Below, one piece after another: positions 1 to 7,853 of a DNA stretch of 64,000 nt. The translations under genes were made by a program, and so were the position numbers. The DNA comes from Cryobacterium mannosilyticum (GTDB taxonomy: Bacteria; Actinomycetota; Actinomycetes; Actinomycetales; Microbacteriaceae): NCBI RefSeq assembly GCF_004402705.1, contig NZ_SOFM01000003.1:20527-84526 (forward strand), given 5' to 3'. The notes beneath the pieces are model-generated. The model did not search any database. It was not told where the DNA came from and worked only from the letters and a program-made list of their open reading frames with translations. Each line of letters begins with the position of its first letter. Position 1 is the first letter of the stretch.

Positions 1-798
1 ATCGTCCCGGCCGATCGGGGTGATCGCCCCGCGCTCGATCCGGCCGATCAGGTCGAGGGTGCCGTTGGAACGCCCACGGATCTCGAACGGCGTCTGGCCG
101 GCCAGCAGGGTGTGGATCGTCGCGGCCAGGGAGAACACGTCGCTGCGCACATCCGGCTTCGGGTCGTCCTCGAACATCTCCGCCGGCGACCAGGGCACGC
201 TCATCCCGACCGACTGGCCGTCGCTCGTGCCGGTGACCTCGCGGGCCGCGCCCGTGCCGCCGGAGCCGGCGGGAAACGGGCCGCTCTGGGTCTGCACGGG
301 GAGGTCGTCCTCGAGGCTGGAGGAGATGCCGAAGTCGGTGAGAGCCGGCCAGCCGAAGTCGTTGGTGAGCACGTTGGCCGGTTTGATGTCCCGGTGCAGG
401 ATTCCGGCGCCATGGGCCGTCGCCACCGCACCGGCAAGCCGCACGCCCGTGCGCAGCGCGTCTTCGACGGTGAAACGCTCGCGCTTGTACCGTTCGGCCA
501 GGCTCGGCCCTGAGCAGTGCTCCATCACGAAGTAGGGCCTGCCGTCCCCGGCGACCCCGGCGTGGTAGATGGTGACGATGTACGGATGCGTCGACAGTTG
601 CGCCATCAGGTTCGCCTCATCGACGAACCGGGCCCTGGTCGCCGGGCCCAGCTGCTCGGTCAGGAGGACCTTGACGGCCACCCGGCGCCGCGGCAGCCGT
701 TGCTGGTAGAGGAAGACGTCCGAGAACCCGCCGGAGCCCAGCGTGCTGATGAAGTCGTAGCCGGGCAGCTCGGGTGGCATCGACGTGGCGCGGCGCAT
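1..798 (-). CDS. Serine/threonine protein kinase, C-terminus cut by window edge
   Basis: Eukaryotic-type protein kinase that would phosphorylate Ser/Thr residues of partner proteins. The translation shows the glycine loop (LGSGGFSDVF, residues 20-29), the ATP-binding Lys in VAVK (about residue 43), the catalytic loop HRDIKPANVL (His at about 135) and the Mg-binding DFG that follows. The chosen start at 798 overlaps the stop of the upstream FHA gene as ATGA; an internal ATG six codons later (780) is the alternative. The reading frame is open to the left edge, so the C-terminal part, and any transmembrane or PASTA region, is not visible. It lies downstream of FHA and PP2C genes, a usual partner set for such kinases. 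Confidence 0.93.
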   Translation of the reverse strand, partial: MRRATSMPPELPGYDFISTLGSGGFSDVFLYQQRLPRRRVAVKVLLTEQLGPATRARFVDEANLMAQLSTHPYIVTIYHAGVAGDGRPYFVMEHCSGPSLAERYKRERFTVEDALRTGVRLAGAVATAHGAGILHRDIKPANVLTNDFGWPALTDFGISSSLEDDLPVQTQSGPFPAGSGGTGAAREVTGTSDGQSVGMSVPWSPAEMFEDDPKPDVRSDVFSLAATIHTLLAGQTPFEIRGRSNGTLDLIGRIERGAITPIGRDD

Positions 799-2027
799 CA
801 GACCACGCCCCCGTCCTGGCCGACGCTGAGCGTCACGCCGCCGCCGAGGTCGACGACGGTGCCGACGATGACCGAGGTCGACTCTCCGCCGCGCAGCTTC
901 TGGGGGGGCTTGCCCGGCAACACGATGACGGTGCCGTTCCGGGAGTGGAGGTCGGTGACGACGACGGTGTCGCCCTCCACGGTGATCCGCACGTGGTTGC
1001 GGGAGATGTCCTGGTCGGCCCCGCCGAGGCTGACCAGCCGCGGGATCTGGCCGCCGGAGACCTTGTTCACTCCCGGCGCCCGGCCGACCACGATCGGCTG
1101 GCCCAGCGGCTCGCGAACACCGTTCGGGAGGAGCAGGTACAGGGCAGGCTGCGCAGCCGCGGCGGCGGCTTCCGGCGCGGGCCGGGCACGTCGCCGGGAG
1201 TCCCGGAGTGTGCGGATGTCCCCGCTCATCACGGTGAGGCCGTCGTGCCTGGCGGGGTCAACGGCATCCGCGCCGGCGTCGTCGTCGTCGTCCGCGGGGC
1301 GAACCGCGGCCTGCTCGACCCCGCGCATCATGGTGGCGCCGAAGAGGTGGTCGTAGCCCTGCGCCGCGGAGGGCTCGACCGCATCCGCTGCCGGCGTCGG
1401 CGCCGGTGCCGGGCGAACGCCGCCGCTCCGGACGATGGCGACCGTCTGGTCGGTGATCGTCTGGTCGGTATTCGTCTGGTCGGTGATCGTCTGGTCAGTG
1501 ATCGTTTCCTCGGCGATGCTCTCGGCGACCGGGACCGGCGCGGCCGTCGACGCCGGCAGCGACGACAGCGAGATCCGCCGCACACGCACGACGCCGGACG
1601 ACAGCGGCAGCGCCGGCAGCGACGACCGCGGACCACCGCGCTCCCCGCACTCCCCGCACTCCCCGCACTCCATCGTGATCTCCGTCATGCCGGAGAAGGG
1701 CTGTTCACGCCAGGTGGACACGCCAAGGCCGGAGAGCTCGGCGTCCCCGTTCTCCCCGGTCAGGCGCAGCGACACGTCGCCGCGCAGGATCGCCCGGCCC
1801 GTGAAGCCTGGCCCGGCGGCGGTGTCCCAGGTCAGCAGGACGAACGGCGGCGTGGCGAACAGGCCGGCCGACGTCAGTCCGTCGAGAATACCCTGCGCCC
1901 CGCCGTCCAGGCTCGACCAGAGCCGGTCGACGGAGTCGCGGGAACCGTCCGTCCGCACGACGAGGAGGCAGCCGGGCCGTGTTGCGGCCAGCCACTCCCC
2001 CGACTCATCGCTGCAATACGAGAGCAT
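798..2027 (-). CDS. FHA domain protein of a kinase/phosphatase operon
   Basis: 409-residue protein with a forkhead-associated domain at the C-terminus (about residues 300-405). The FHA hallmarks are visible: VGR near the domain start, then ISRNHVRI and a DLHSRNGT segment, which together bind phosphothreonine peptides. The N-terminal 150 residues are unassigned. A low-complexity linker in the middle contains a TDQTI repeat and an Asp-rich run. The start is the ATG at 2027 with GAGG-type RBS, six bases after the PP2C stop, and the stop overlaps the kinase start by ATGA, so PP2C-FHA-kinase is one transcription unit. It is probably a substrate or adaptor of the downstream kinase (inference). Confidence 0.88.
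   Translation of the reverse strand: MLSYCSDESGEWLAATRPGCLLVVRTDGSRDSVDRLWSSLDGGAQGILDGLTSAGLFATPPFVLLTWDTAAGPGFTGRAILRGDVSLRLTGENGDAELSGLGVSTWREQPFSGMTEITMECGECGECGERGGPRSSLPALPLSSGVVRVRRISLSSLPASTAAPVPVAESIAEETITDQTITDQTNTDQTITDQTVAIVRSGGVRPAPAPTPAADAVEPSAAQGYDHLFGATMMRGVEQAAVRPADDDDDAGADAVDPARHDGLTVMSGDIRTLRDSRRRARPAPEAAAAAAQPALYLLLPNGVREPLGQPIVVGRAPGVNKVSGGQIPRLVSLGGADQDISRNHVRITVEGDTVVVTDLHSRNGTVIVLPGKPPQKLRGGESTSVIVGTVVDLGGGVTLSVGQDGGVV
1444..1503 (-). repeat. Four 15-bp tandem repeats inside the FHA gene
   Basis: Four head-to-tail 15-bp units differ at one to three positions. Because 15 is a multiple of 3, copy number can change without a frameshift. Each unit encodes a D-Q-T-x-T pentapeptide, giving a Thr-rich linker between the N-terminal region and the FHA domain. 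Thr-rich linkers in FHA partners are often kinase targets (inference). Confidence 0.9.
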
Positions 2028-2033
2028 TGATCC

Positions 2034-2903
2034 TCACCCCTGGCTTCGCGGCCTCGTGTCCTCGTGATGTTCCCCTGCCCCGGGCATCCGATCCTGCGTG
2101 TTCTCGTCGTCCGGGTGCTGCGCCCCCGTTTCCGGGTCGCCCAGCACCGATTCGACATATACGACCGTAACGTTATCGTGGCCCCCGTGGGCCAGTGCGG
2201 CGTCGACGAGCACCTCGGCGATGGACCTCCCGGCGTCGGACGTCTCGTCGTGGGCCGCCAGCAGCCTGGCGATCTCGGCGTTGCCCAGTTCCTTGGTGAG
2301 GCCGTCGGAGCAGACCAGGAACGAGTGGCGGCCGGACGCGGGCAACAGCCACACGTCGGCGTCGACGAATTCGTCCGCTCCGATGGCTCTCGTGATCACG
2401 TTGCGCTCCGGATGCTGTTCCGCGGACTCGGCGGTGATCAGCCCGGCGTCCACCATCTCCTGCACGGCCGAGTGGTCGACGCTGAGCTGGGCCAGCGTGC
2501 GGCCGTCCCAGGTGTAGACCCGCGAATCGCCGATGTTGAAGGCCATCCAGTGGAACCCGACGTCGTCGCCGGCATCCACGAACGCCACCCCGGCCAGGGT
2601 CGTGCCGGACACCGCGGTGCCGAAGTCGTCGACGGCGCTGAGGTCGCGCACGGCATCGTTCGACGAGTGGATGGCGTCGAGGATGCGTTCCGGCGTCGAG
2701 GGCGCCCCACGTTCGATGTGCTCGTCGAACACCCGGGCGACGGTCTGGCTGGCGACGTCGCCGTGTGCGTGGCCGCCCATCCCGTCGGCGACGAGGAAGA
2801 CCGGAGCCTGCGCCATGAAGCTGTCCTCGTTGATCTTGCGTTCGCGTCCAACGTCGCTGTGGGCGCTGAACGAGAACCGCACCCGGGTGGAGGGCAGCTT
2901 CAT
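2034..2903 (-). CDS. PP2C-family protein serine/threonine phosphatase
   Basis: 289-residue cytosolic metal-dependent phosphatase that would reverse the action of the Ser/Thr kinase in the same operon. Motifs include the early SDVG...NEDS, the metal-binding VADGMGGHAHG, CSDGL and the C-terminal GGHDNVTVV with its metal-binding Asp. The start was set at the ATG at 2903 because the PP2C fold begins just after it (RFSFSAHSDVG) and a GAG-type RBS precedes it; the frame stays open upstream to 2996 but that extension is Arg-rich and unlike the family. A C-terminal tail of about 40 acidic/polar residues follows the domain. First gene of the signalling operon in this window. Confidence 0.92.
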   Translation of the reverse strand: MKLPSTRVRFSFSAHSDVGRERKINEDSFMAQAPVFLVADGMGGHAHGDVASQTVARVFDEHIERGAPSTPERILDAIHSSNDAVRDLSAVDDFGTAVSGTTLAGVAFVDAGDDVGFHWMAFNIGDSRVYTWDGRTLAQLSVDHSAVQEMVDAGLITAESAEQHPERNVITRAIGADEFVDADVWLLPASGRHSFLVCSDGLTKELGNAEIARLLAAHDETSDAGRSIAEVLVDAALAHGGHDNVTVVYVESVLGDPETGAQHPDDENTQDRMPGAGEHHEDTRPRSQG

Positions 2904-3049
2904 GTCGATCTCGCCAGGTTGGGACACGGCACTCCAGTGTTCGGTTCTTCGCGTCGATGAGCCGCGGACGCGCCACCGACGGCGACGAGCTTCCACCGTA
3001 CCAATTCCGCGGGGTTCGCCGGGCAGCGGCCTCGTCGCCGCGGGGCCGG

Positions 3050-4075
3050 CTACTCCTCGACGAGCTGCGGGAGCTCCTCGGCGAGGGTGTGGCCCCGCTT
3101 CCTGGCGTCACTGGAGGCCTTGATCACGCTGGCCACGGTGGCGACGGCCATCGACACGACGATCACGCCGAGCGACGTCCAGGTGTCGATCTCCGGCGCC
3201 CAGGCAACCCCGTCGCCGCCGTTGATGAACGCGACCTCATTGGTGTGCAGGGCATGCAGGACGAGCTTGACCCCGATGAAGAAGAGGATGAACGCGATCC
3301 CGTACTTGAGGTATTCCAGCCGCTCGAGCAGCCCGCCGAGCAGGAAGTAGAGCTGGCGCAGCCCCATCAGCGCGAACACGTTCGCGGTGAACACGATGAA
3401 CGGGCTGGTCGTGATGCCGAAGATCGCCGGGATCGAGTCGAGCGCGAAGACCAGGTCCGTCGTGCCGATCGCGAGGAGCACGATCAGCATCGGGGTGAAG
3501 ATCTTGCGCCCGTCGACCACGGTGCGCAGCTTGGAGCCGTTGAAATCCGGGGAGATCCGCATCCGCTTGCGCAGCAGGCGAATCAGGCCGTTTTCGGCCT
3601 CGTCCTCCTCCGGGTCCTTCGCCACCGCCTGGTGCACGGCGGTGTAGAGCAGGAAGGCGCCGAAGATGTAGAAGATCCAGCTGAAGTTCTCGATCAGCTG
3701 CGCGCCGAGCAGGATGAAAATGCCGCGCAGCACGAGCGCGATGATGATGCCCACCATCAGCACCTCCTGCTGGTACTTCCTGGGCACCTGGAACCTGGCC
3801 ATGATGATCACGAAGACGAACAGGTTGTCAATGCTCAGGCTGTACTCGGTCAGCCAGCCGGCCAGGAACTGGCCCGCATGCTCGGCGTCGGCCAGCACGA
3901 GCATGAGCAGGGCGAAGACGAGCGCGAGCGCCACGTAGAACACCACCCAGAGGGTCGCCTCCCGCATCGACGGCACGTGCGGCCGCTTGTAGACGATCAG
4001 CAGGTCGGCGACCAGGATCAGCGTGAGGATGACGAGGGCGCCGATTTCAAACCAGAGCGGGAGAGCAAGATCCAT
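3050..4075 (-). CDS. TerC family integral membrane protein (Mn/metal transporter)
   Basis: 341-residue polytopic membrane protein of the TerC/Alx family, whose members export or handle manganese and related ions. About nine hydrophobic helices are visible. The family signatures are the intramembrane acidic segments: EYSLSIDNLFVFV in the first half and TTDLVFALDSIPAIFG in the second. The C-terminal tail is charged and cytosolic. The start at 4075 (MDLALPLWFEI) gives the normal family length. A yybP-ykoY-like riboswitch lies directly upstream, the known regulatory partner of this family, which argues strongly for Mn(II)-responsive expression. Confidence 0.95.
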   Translation of the reverse strand: MDLALPLWFEIGALVILTLILVADLLIVYKRPHVPSMREATLWVVFYVALALVFALLMLVLADAEHAGQFLAGWLTEYSLSIDNLFVFVIIMARFQVPRKYQQEVLMVGIIIALVLRGIFILLGAQLIENFSWIFYIFGAFLLYTAVHQAVAKDPEEDEAENGLIRLLRKRMRISPDFNGSKLRTVVDGRKIFTPMLIVLLAIGTTDLVFALDSIPAIFGITTSPFIVFTANVFALMGLRQLYFLLGGLLERLEYLKYGIAFILFFIGVKLVLHALHTNEVAFINGGDGVAWAPEIDTWTSLGVIVVSMAVATVASVIKASSDARKRGHTLAEELPQLVEE

Positions 4076-4122
4076 GCGGGGGGAAAGCCTTTCACTGACG
4101 GGATGCTGAGAGCAGCACGAAA

Positions 4123-4243
4123 CCCGAAAGTCTCTCCCGCACCTGTCGGTACCACCGTGCCCGGGGCCGCGATGCTGAGGCCCGTGTTGACGATCACGGC
4201 ATAGGGCGAAGAATTCTCAGCCCAGAGGGATACTCCCTTTCAC
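4123..4243 (-). promoter_or_regulatory. yybP-ykoY type manganese riboswitch upstream of terC
   Basis: The minus-strand leader of the TerC gene begins with GTGAAAGGGAGTAT and closes about 110 bases later with GAGAGACTTTC, so GAAAG pairs with CTTTC to form P1. The GGGAGTA loop, an internal GTCAACACGG hairpin, a CCTCAGCATCG segment and a CCCCGGGCAC arm match the yybP-ykoY layout, a Mn(II)-sensing aptamer. About 47 bases separate the aptamer from the start codon, enough room for an RBS- or terminator-based expression platform. Boundaries are approximate. Confidence 0.8.
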
Positions 4244-4436
4244 TCGGTGAAGTCTACCGGCACGCTCACCCCGGCCGGGGACGCATCCCTGCCCGCGGAG
4301 CACAAATAACTCCCCCGGCGAACCAGAGGAGCGAACTGGCGCTCGTCCCCGGATTGACGGTCGAGTTGCTGCCGATGACACTCTGATCTGCTCTCCAACT
4401 CACGATGCGCAGGCGCTCGTTCATCGTCTCCGGTAG

Positions 4437-5102
4437 TCATGCGCTGCGCCCGGAGGGTACAGGAGGAACACTGAGATACGGGGTGAGGACGGCGCGCAGG
4501 TAGCGCGTTCCGCCCTCGGAGTCCGGGTCGCGGTTGCGGGCAGGAATTCCGGTGGGGGCATCGGCGTCGAGCTCGTCAAAGGCGAACCAGGATTCGGCGA
4601 GAATCCAGAGCGCCCTCACGAGGTCGTCGAGCTCAGGATCGCTGAGGGGGCGGATGTCGCCATGATCACGCCAGCCACGCGCGAGGTCGGTGAACGTGAC
4701 GAGCCGACGCGCGCGCACGAGCCGGTATTGCTCCGCGAGCACGGGATCTGCGTGCAGGAGACCGAAGAGGTCGCGGGCCAGGAACGCGTACTGCCGCGTC
4801 AGCGTGGCACCCCTGCCGAGGCGGTCGAGCACCTGCTCCGGGCTGGGCCGCCCCGGGCCGCCGCCCTCGAGCACCCCCCAGAGAGCCTCATAGGCCGCGA
4901 CCAGCTGCGCGTGCAGCTCGCGCACGATCTCCTCTTTCCCGCTGAACCAGTAATACAGGTTGCCTGCGCTGATGCCGGCCGCCGCCGCGATCGCGTTCGT
5001 GGTGACGGCGGCCGGGCCGCGTTCGTTGAAGAGGGTGAGCGCCGTCTGGAGGATGCCGGCCACGGTCTCCCTCGCCGTCGCTGTTGTGGGGATGCGGTTC
5101 AC
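4437..5102 (-). CDS. TetR/AcrR family transcriptional regulator
   Basis: 221-residue repressor. The N-terminal helix-turn-helix is clear (TNAIAAAAGISAGNLYYWFSG, split here as TNAIAAAAGIS then AGNLYYWFSG, about residues 35-55), followed by an all-helical ligand domain. The GTG at 5102 was chosen because it overlaps the nitroreductase stop as GTGA and sits at the usual distance from the HTH; the longer open frame to 5336 only covers the upstream gene. It is the second gene of a two-gene operon and probably controls the operon promoter at 6350-6380, where an inverted repeat sits between the -35 and -10 elements. Confidence 0.9.
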   Translation of the reverse strand: MNRIPTTATARETVAGILQTALTLFNERGPAAVTTNAIAAAAGISAGNLYYWFSGKEEIVRELHAQLVAAYEALWGVLEGGGPGRPSPEQVLDRLGRGATLTRQYAFLARDLFGLLHADPVLAEQYRLVRARRLVTFTDLARGWRDHGDIRPLSDPELDDLVRALWILAESWFAFDELDADAPTGIPARNRDPDSEGGTRYLRAVLTPYLSVPPVPSGRSA

Positions 5103-6343
5103 GAGAGCACGACCTCCAGCGCGGGACGACGCGGACTCGGCAGCGCCGTCGTGGTCGGGTACCCGATCCGGAAGGTCATGATCGCGTGGCGACCGGCGGG
5201 CAACAGAGCCGCGAAAGCGGGGCCGAAGTCCGGCGCCAGGCCCGCAGAGCGCTCCCTGTCGATCCGTTCCGGAATTTGGCAGAGCGGCTGGGCGCTGACC
5301 CCGTCGACCGTCATGGCCAGATGCAGGCGCTGCCACAGCCGACCGGCGTCGAGGCGTTGCCCGGTGTCGAGAGGGTCGCGCACGACGATGGCGCCGAAGG
5401 CCGAGGCGGTCGGAACCTGGCTGTCGCGGGTGCCGGCAAGCCAGCCCGCGTTGTTCTGGGCAGTTGAGACGGGCATGATCTTCGAAATGGCTCTGATGAA
5501 CTCGGACTGCCCGGACGGGTCAATCGTGATGCCATCCTTATGCGCCTGGATCTCGTGCCAGTCGGTGCGGTACCAGGCGGCGTCATCCGCCACCTGTTCC
5601 GGGTCCGCGATAATCGCCTCCGTTGCGCGGATGGTCAGGGCGCCGAACGCGTCCTTCTCCGCCGGGGTCGAGAACCAGACAAGTTCGGTGTCCGTGGTGT
5701 CGACGAGGCCACTGAGCCTGGCCAGCTCCGCCGCTCCGACGCGCCGTGACGCGTCGTAACCGTTGCGGTCGGTATGTCTGGACGTGATGGCGGCGAACAG
5801 AGGCGAGACGGATGCCCCCACTTGCTGAAGGTCGATCCGTGCGACGTGCGTGGGATCCGCGGGGTCCGGCAGCAGCGCAACGGTGGCCACCTTGCCGTTC
5901 GCGGGGGCCGCGACGACGATGTTCTCGATGGCGCACCCGAGTGAAACATCCAGTTCGCGGAACAGTGGGTCCATGGCGCCTAGGTTCCTGGTCGTGTCCG
6001 CGAAGACGTCGATCCGGTTGTCCGACACCCGGAACTGCCAGGGCTGGGCGTTGTGCGCGTTCGCCGCGAGGACGGCGGCCCGCACTAGGCCGAGGGCGTC
6101 GTGCGTCTCGGGGCCCGCCTCCCCCCACGCCGCGAAGGCCTCGCCAGTGCCGCTCGCCAGCACGCCGCCGTCGACCGCGCGCCACGTCAATCCAGCGGCA
6201 CCGACGAACAGGAGGGACCCCGCACCGATTCCCGCAACCTTGAGAAACGAACGCCTGGTCGACGCCCGCCCCTTCTTCTTGTGCGCATCCGTGCGCCCTC
6301 CGTTGCCGTGCAGGGCCGTTTCAGCCTTCATCTCAGGGGTCAT
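5099..6343 (-). CDS. Tat-exported or membrane-anchored Acg-like nitroreductase family protein
   Basis: 414 residues. The N-terminus has a twin-arginine signal (STRRSFLKVAGIGAG, about residues 28-42) followed by a hydrophobic stretch, so it is probably exported folded with its flavin. The body resembles the Acg/nitroreductase group: AANAHNAQPWQF near the start of the domain and RHTDRNGYD in the middle. Acg-type proteins bind FMN but often lack a classical lid; the actual substrate is unknown. It is first in the operon with the TetR gene, and the promoter geometry suggests the mRNA starts at or within a base or two of the ATG at 6343 (leaderless). Confidence 0.85.
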   Translation of the reverse strand: MTPEMKAETALHGNGGRTDAHKKKGRASTRRSFLKVAGIGAGSLLFVGAAGLTWRAVDGGVLASGTGEAFAAWGEAGPETHDALGLVRAAVLAANAHNAQPWQFRVSDNRIDVFADTTRNLGAMDPLFRELDVSLGCAIENIVVAAPANGKVATVALLPDPADPTHVARIDLQQVGASVSPLFAAITSRHTDRNGYDASRRVGAAELARLSGLVDTTDTELVWFSTPAEKDAFGALTIRATEAIIADPEQVADDAAWYRTDWHEIQAHKDGITIDPSGQSEFIRAISKIMPVSTAQNNAGWLAGTRDSQVPTASAFGAIVVRDPLDTGQRLDAGRLWQRLHLAMTVDGVSAQPLCQIPERIDRERSAGLAPDFGPAFAALLPAGRHAIMTFRIGYPTTTALPSPRRPALEVVLS

Positions 6344-6380
6344 ACGCTAATTAGAGTCTTTACTCTAATCAATGTCAAAC
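6344..6380 (-). promoter_or_regulatory. Promoter with embedded TetR-type operator for the nitroreductase operon
   Basis: Read on the minus strand: TTGACA, a 17-base spacer, TCTAAT (one mismatch to the -10 consensus), then TAGCGT and the ATG. An inverted repeat, ATTAGAGT-N4-ACTCTAAT (6350-6369), covers the spacer and the -10 box, where repressor binding would block polymerase. The transcription start predicted from the -10 falls at the start codon, so the message is probably leaderless. Confidence 0.8.
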
Positions 6381-6417
6381 CCGAGCGTGGATGGCGAAGC
6401 CAGAGCCGCAGAGGAGC

Positions 6418-6660
6418 TCAGGCGAGCACGGTGAGCCTCCCTACCTTGATGTGCAGGCGCCATTGGGCGCGCGAATGGCGTTGGCAACCACGGTCAGGGT
6501 GAATCCCGTGCCCGCCAGAGCCCTTCGAGAAGGACATGATGATGTCGTCCCTGGCTTCCTCGTCAAGACTGCCGGCCGGCTCGTCGACCAGAACCGTCAA
6601 TTCTTCGACTGGGCCTTGGGTAAGTTCACTGAATTCGGCTATGTCTCGGTTCGGTTTTGA
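6418..6660 (-). pseudogene. Remnant of an ABC transporter ATP-binding protein
   Basis: One frame reads LTVLVDEPAGSLDEEARDD, a Walker B/D-loop signature (family norm: DEPTGxLD), and ends in RLHIKVGRL, typical of the last strand of such ATPases. Between them the similarity moves to another frame (GFTLTVVANA, comparable to LTLVVVTHD), so at least one frameshift is present. No Walker A or signature motif is left, and no permease gene is adjacent. It is either a decayed 3' fragment or debris next to the tRNA gene. Confidence 0.45.
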
Positions 6661-6677
6661 GGAGCTTAACGAGAGAA

Positions 6678-6710
6678 GCCCGGTTCCCTTTGTTTTCAAG
6701 GGAACCGGGC
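6678..6710 (-). terminator. Terminator hairpin after tRNA-Glu
   Basis: Two perfect 13-base arms (GCCCGGTTCCCTT and its complement) flank a 7-base loop. On the minus strand the hairpin is seven bases downstream of the tRNA 3' end and is followed by TTCTCTCGTT, a weak T-rich tail. Confidence 0.75.
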
Positions 6711-6716
6711 AGTTGT

Positions 6717-6788
6717 GACCCCAGCGGGATTCGAACCCGCGTTACCGCCGTGAGAGGGCGATGTCCTAGGCCGCTAAACGATGGGGCC
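6717..6788 (-). tRNA. tRNA-Glu (CTC)
   Basis: 72-nt cloverleaf on the minus strand. The acceptor stem pairs GGCCCCA with TGGGGTC (one G-T pair). The anticodon loop has CTC in CCCTCTCACGG, and the T-arm is GCGGGTTCGAATCCCGC. CCA is not encoded. A strong hairpin terminator follows. Confidence 0.96.
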
Positions 6789-6845
6789 GTTTTTGCAACT
6801 TTCAGAGTATGCCACATGGAACGGGCCGAGGCCAAACCGAGCGGC

Positions 6846-7748
6846 TCAGGCGTGCACGAGCAGGGCGCCGGGCACGACGTCGAGTTGCACGGGGAGACGA
6901 CCGATCCGCTCGCCGTCCCCGTAGGCGACCACGTTGTCCGCATCGATCCATACGCTTCGGCAGCGGTTGAGTTCGACCTGGGGCAACCCGGTATGCGTTC
7001 CGGAGAATACTTTCGGGAACACCCGAAGCAGGCCCAGCCGCGACAGCGGCGTGACGATGAACAGGTCGAGCAGTCCGTCGTCGAGCAGTGCGCCGGGGGC
7101 GATTCGCATGCCACCGCCGATCGAGCTGTTGTTCGCCACCGAGATCAGCATGGCCCGGACGGTGCGTTCCGCGCCGTCAACACTCAGCCGGTAGGACAGC
7201 GGACGGAAGGTCGCCAGCACGAGCAGCATCGCGAGCGTGTACCGGCTCTTGCCGCGCGGGCGCCGCATCCGGTTGGCCCGGTCGTTGACCACGGCGTCGA
7301 AGCCGGCCGAGACGACGCCGGCGCACCAGCTGGTGCGACCTTCGGCCTGCACCCGGATCGCGTCGATCGCCCGCGGCGGGTGGGCGATCGCGTCGAGGAG
7401 GTGACGGATGGCGGCCTCCGTGTCGTCGAGCGGGATGCCCAGCCCACGAGCGAGGTCGTTGCCCGTGCCGGTCGGCACGATCGCCAGGCCGATCGGCGTC
7501 CCGGCGACCAGGTTCGTGGCCAGGCTCACCATCCCGTCGCCGCCGACCACGACGAGGACGTCCACCCCGGGCACGAGTTCGGCTGTCACCTCGGTGCGGA
7601 GCAGGTCGAAATTGACTTCACTGCGTGCGGTGACGGTGTGGCCGGCCGCGACCAGGGCTGCTTCAACCCGGGGGCCGACGTCTGCACGGCGGCCGAAGGA
7701 GGCGTAGGCGTTGACGGCGACGATGATGCGCAGGGCAGGAGCGGGCAT
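6846..7748 (-). CDS. Diacylglycerol kinase-family lipid kinase
   Basis: 300-residue protein of the DagK catalytic-domain family (YegS/BmrU-like), which phosphorylates diacylglycerol or related lipids at the membrane. Visible motifs are VVVGGDGMVS (nucleotide-binding GGDG) and PTGTGNDLARGLGIP, followed by the C-terminal beta-rich domain with NNSSIGGGMRIAPGA and DDGLLDLFIV. The start was placed at the ATG at 7748 (MPAPALRIIVAVN), where the fold begins; the longer open frame to 8375 is antisense to the next gene. It stands alone between tRNA-Glu and a divergent hydrolase. Confidence 0.93.
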   Translation of the reverse strand: MPAPALRIIVAVNAYASFGRRADVGPRVEAALVAAGHTVTARSEVNFDLLRTEVTAELVPGVDVLVVVGGDGMVSLATNLVAGTPIGLAIVPTGTGNDLARGLGIPLDDTEAAIRHLLDAIAHPPRAIDAIRVQAEGRTSWCAGVVSAGFDAVVNDRANRMRRPRGKSRYTLAMLLVLATFRPLSYRLSVDGAERTVRAMLISVANNSSIGGGMRIAPGALLDDGLLDLFIVTPLSRLGLLRVFPKVFSGTHTGLPQVELNRCRSVWIDADNVVAYGDGERIGRLPVQLDVVPGALLVHA

Positions 7749-7853
7749 GGTGCCAGCGTAGGGGGACGACACCGTCACACCCGGCTCCCGGCCCCGCTGG
7801 ACCCGCCGTGTCCTGGCTTGCACGGCGTCTCGAATGGGTATTAGCTCGGGAGC

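Noticed and set aside
4240..4440. 66-codon minus-strand ORF overlapping the tetR stop by ATGA
   Set aside because: It runs into the riboswitch region, has shadow-like composition and no recognised domain; the ATGA overlap is probably chance.
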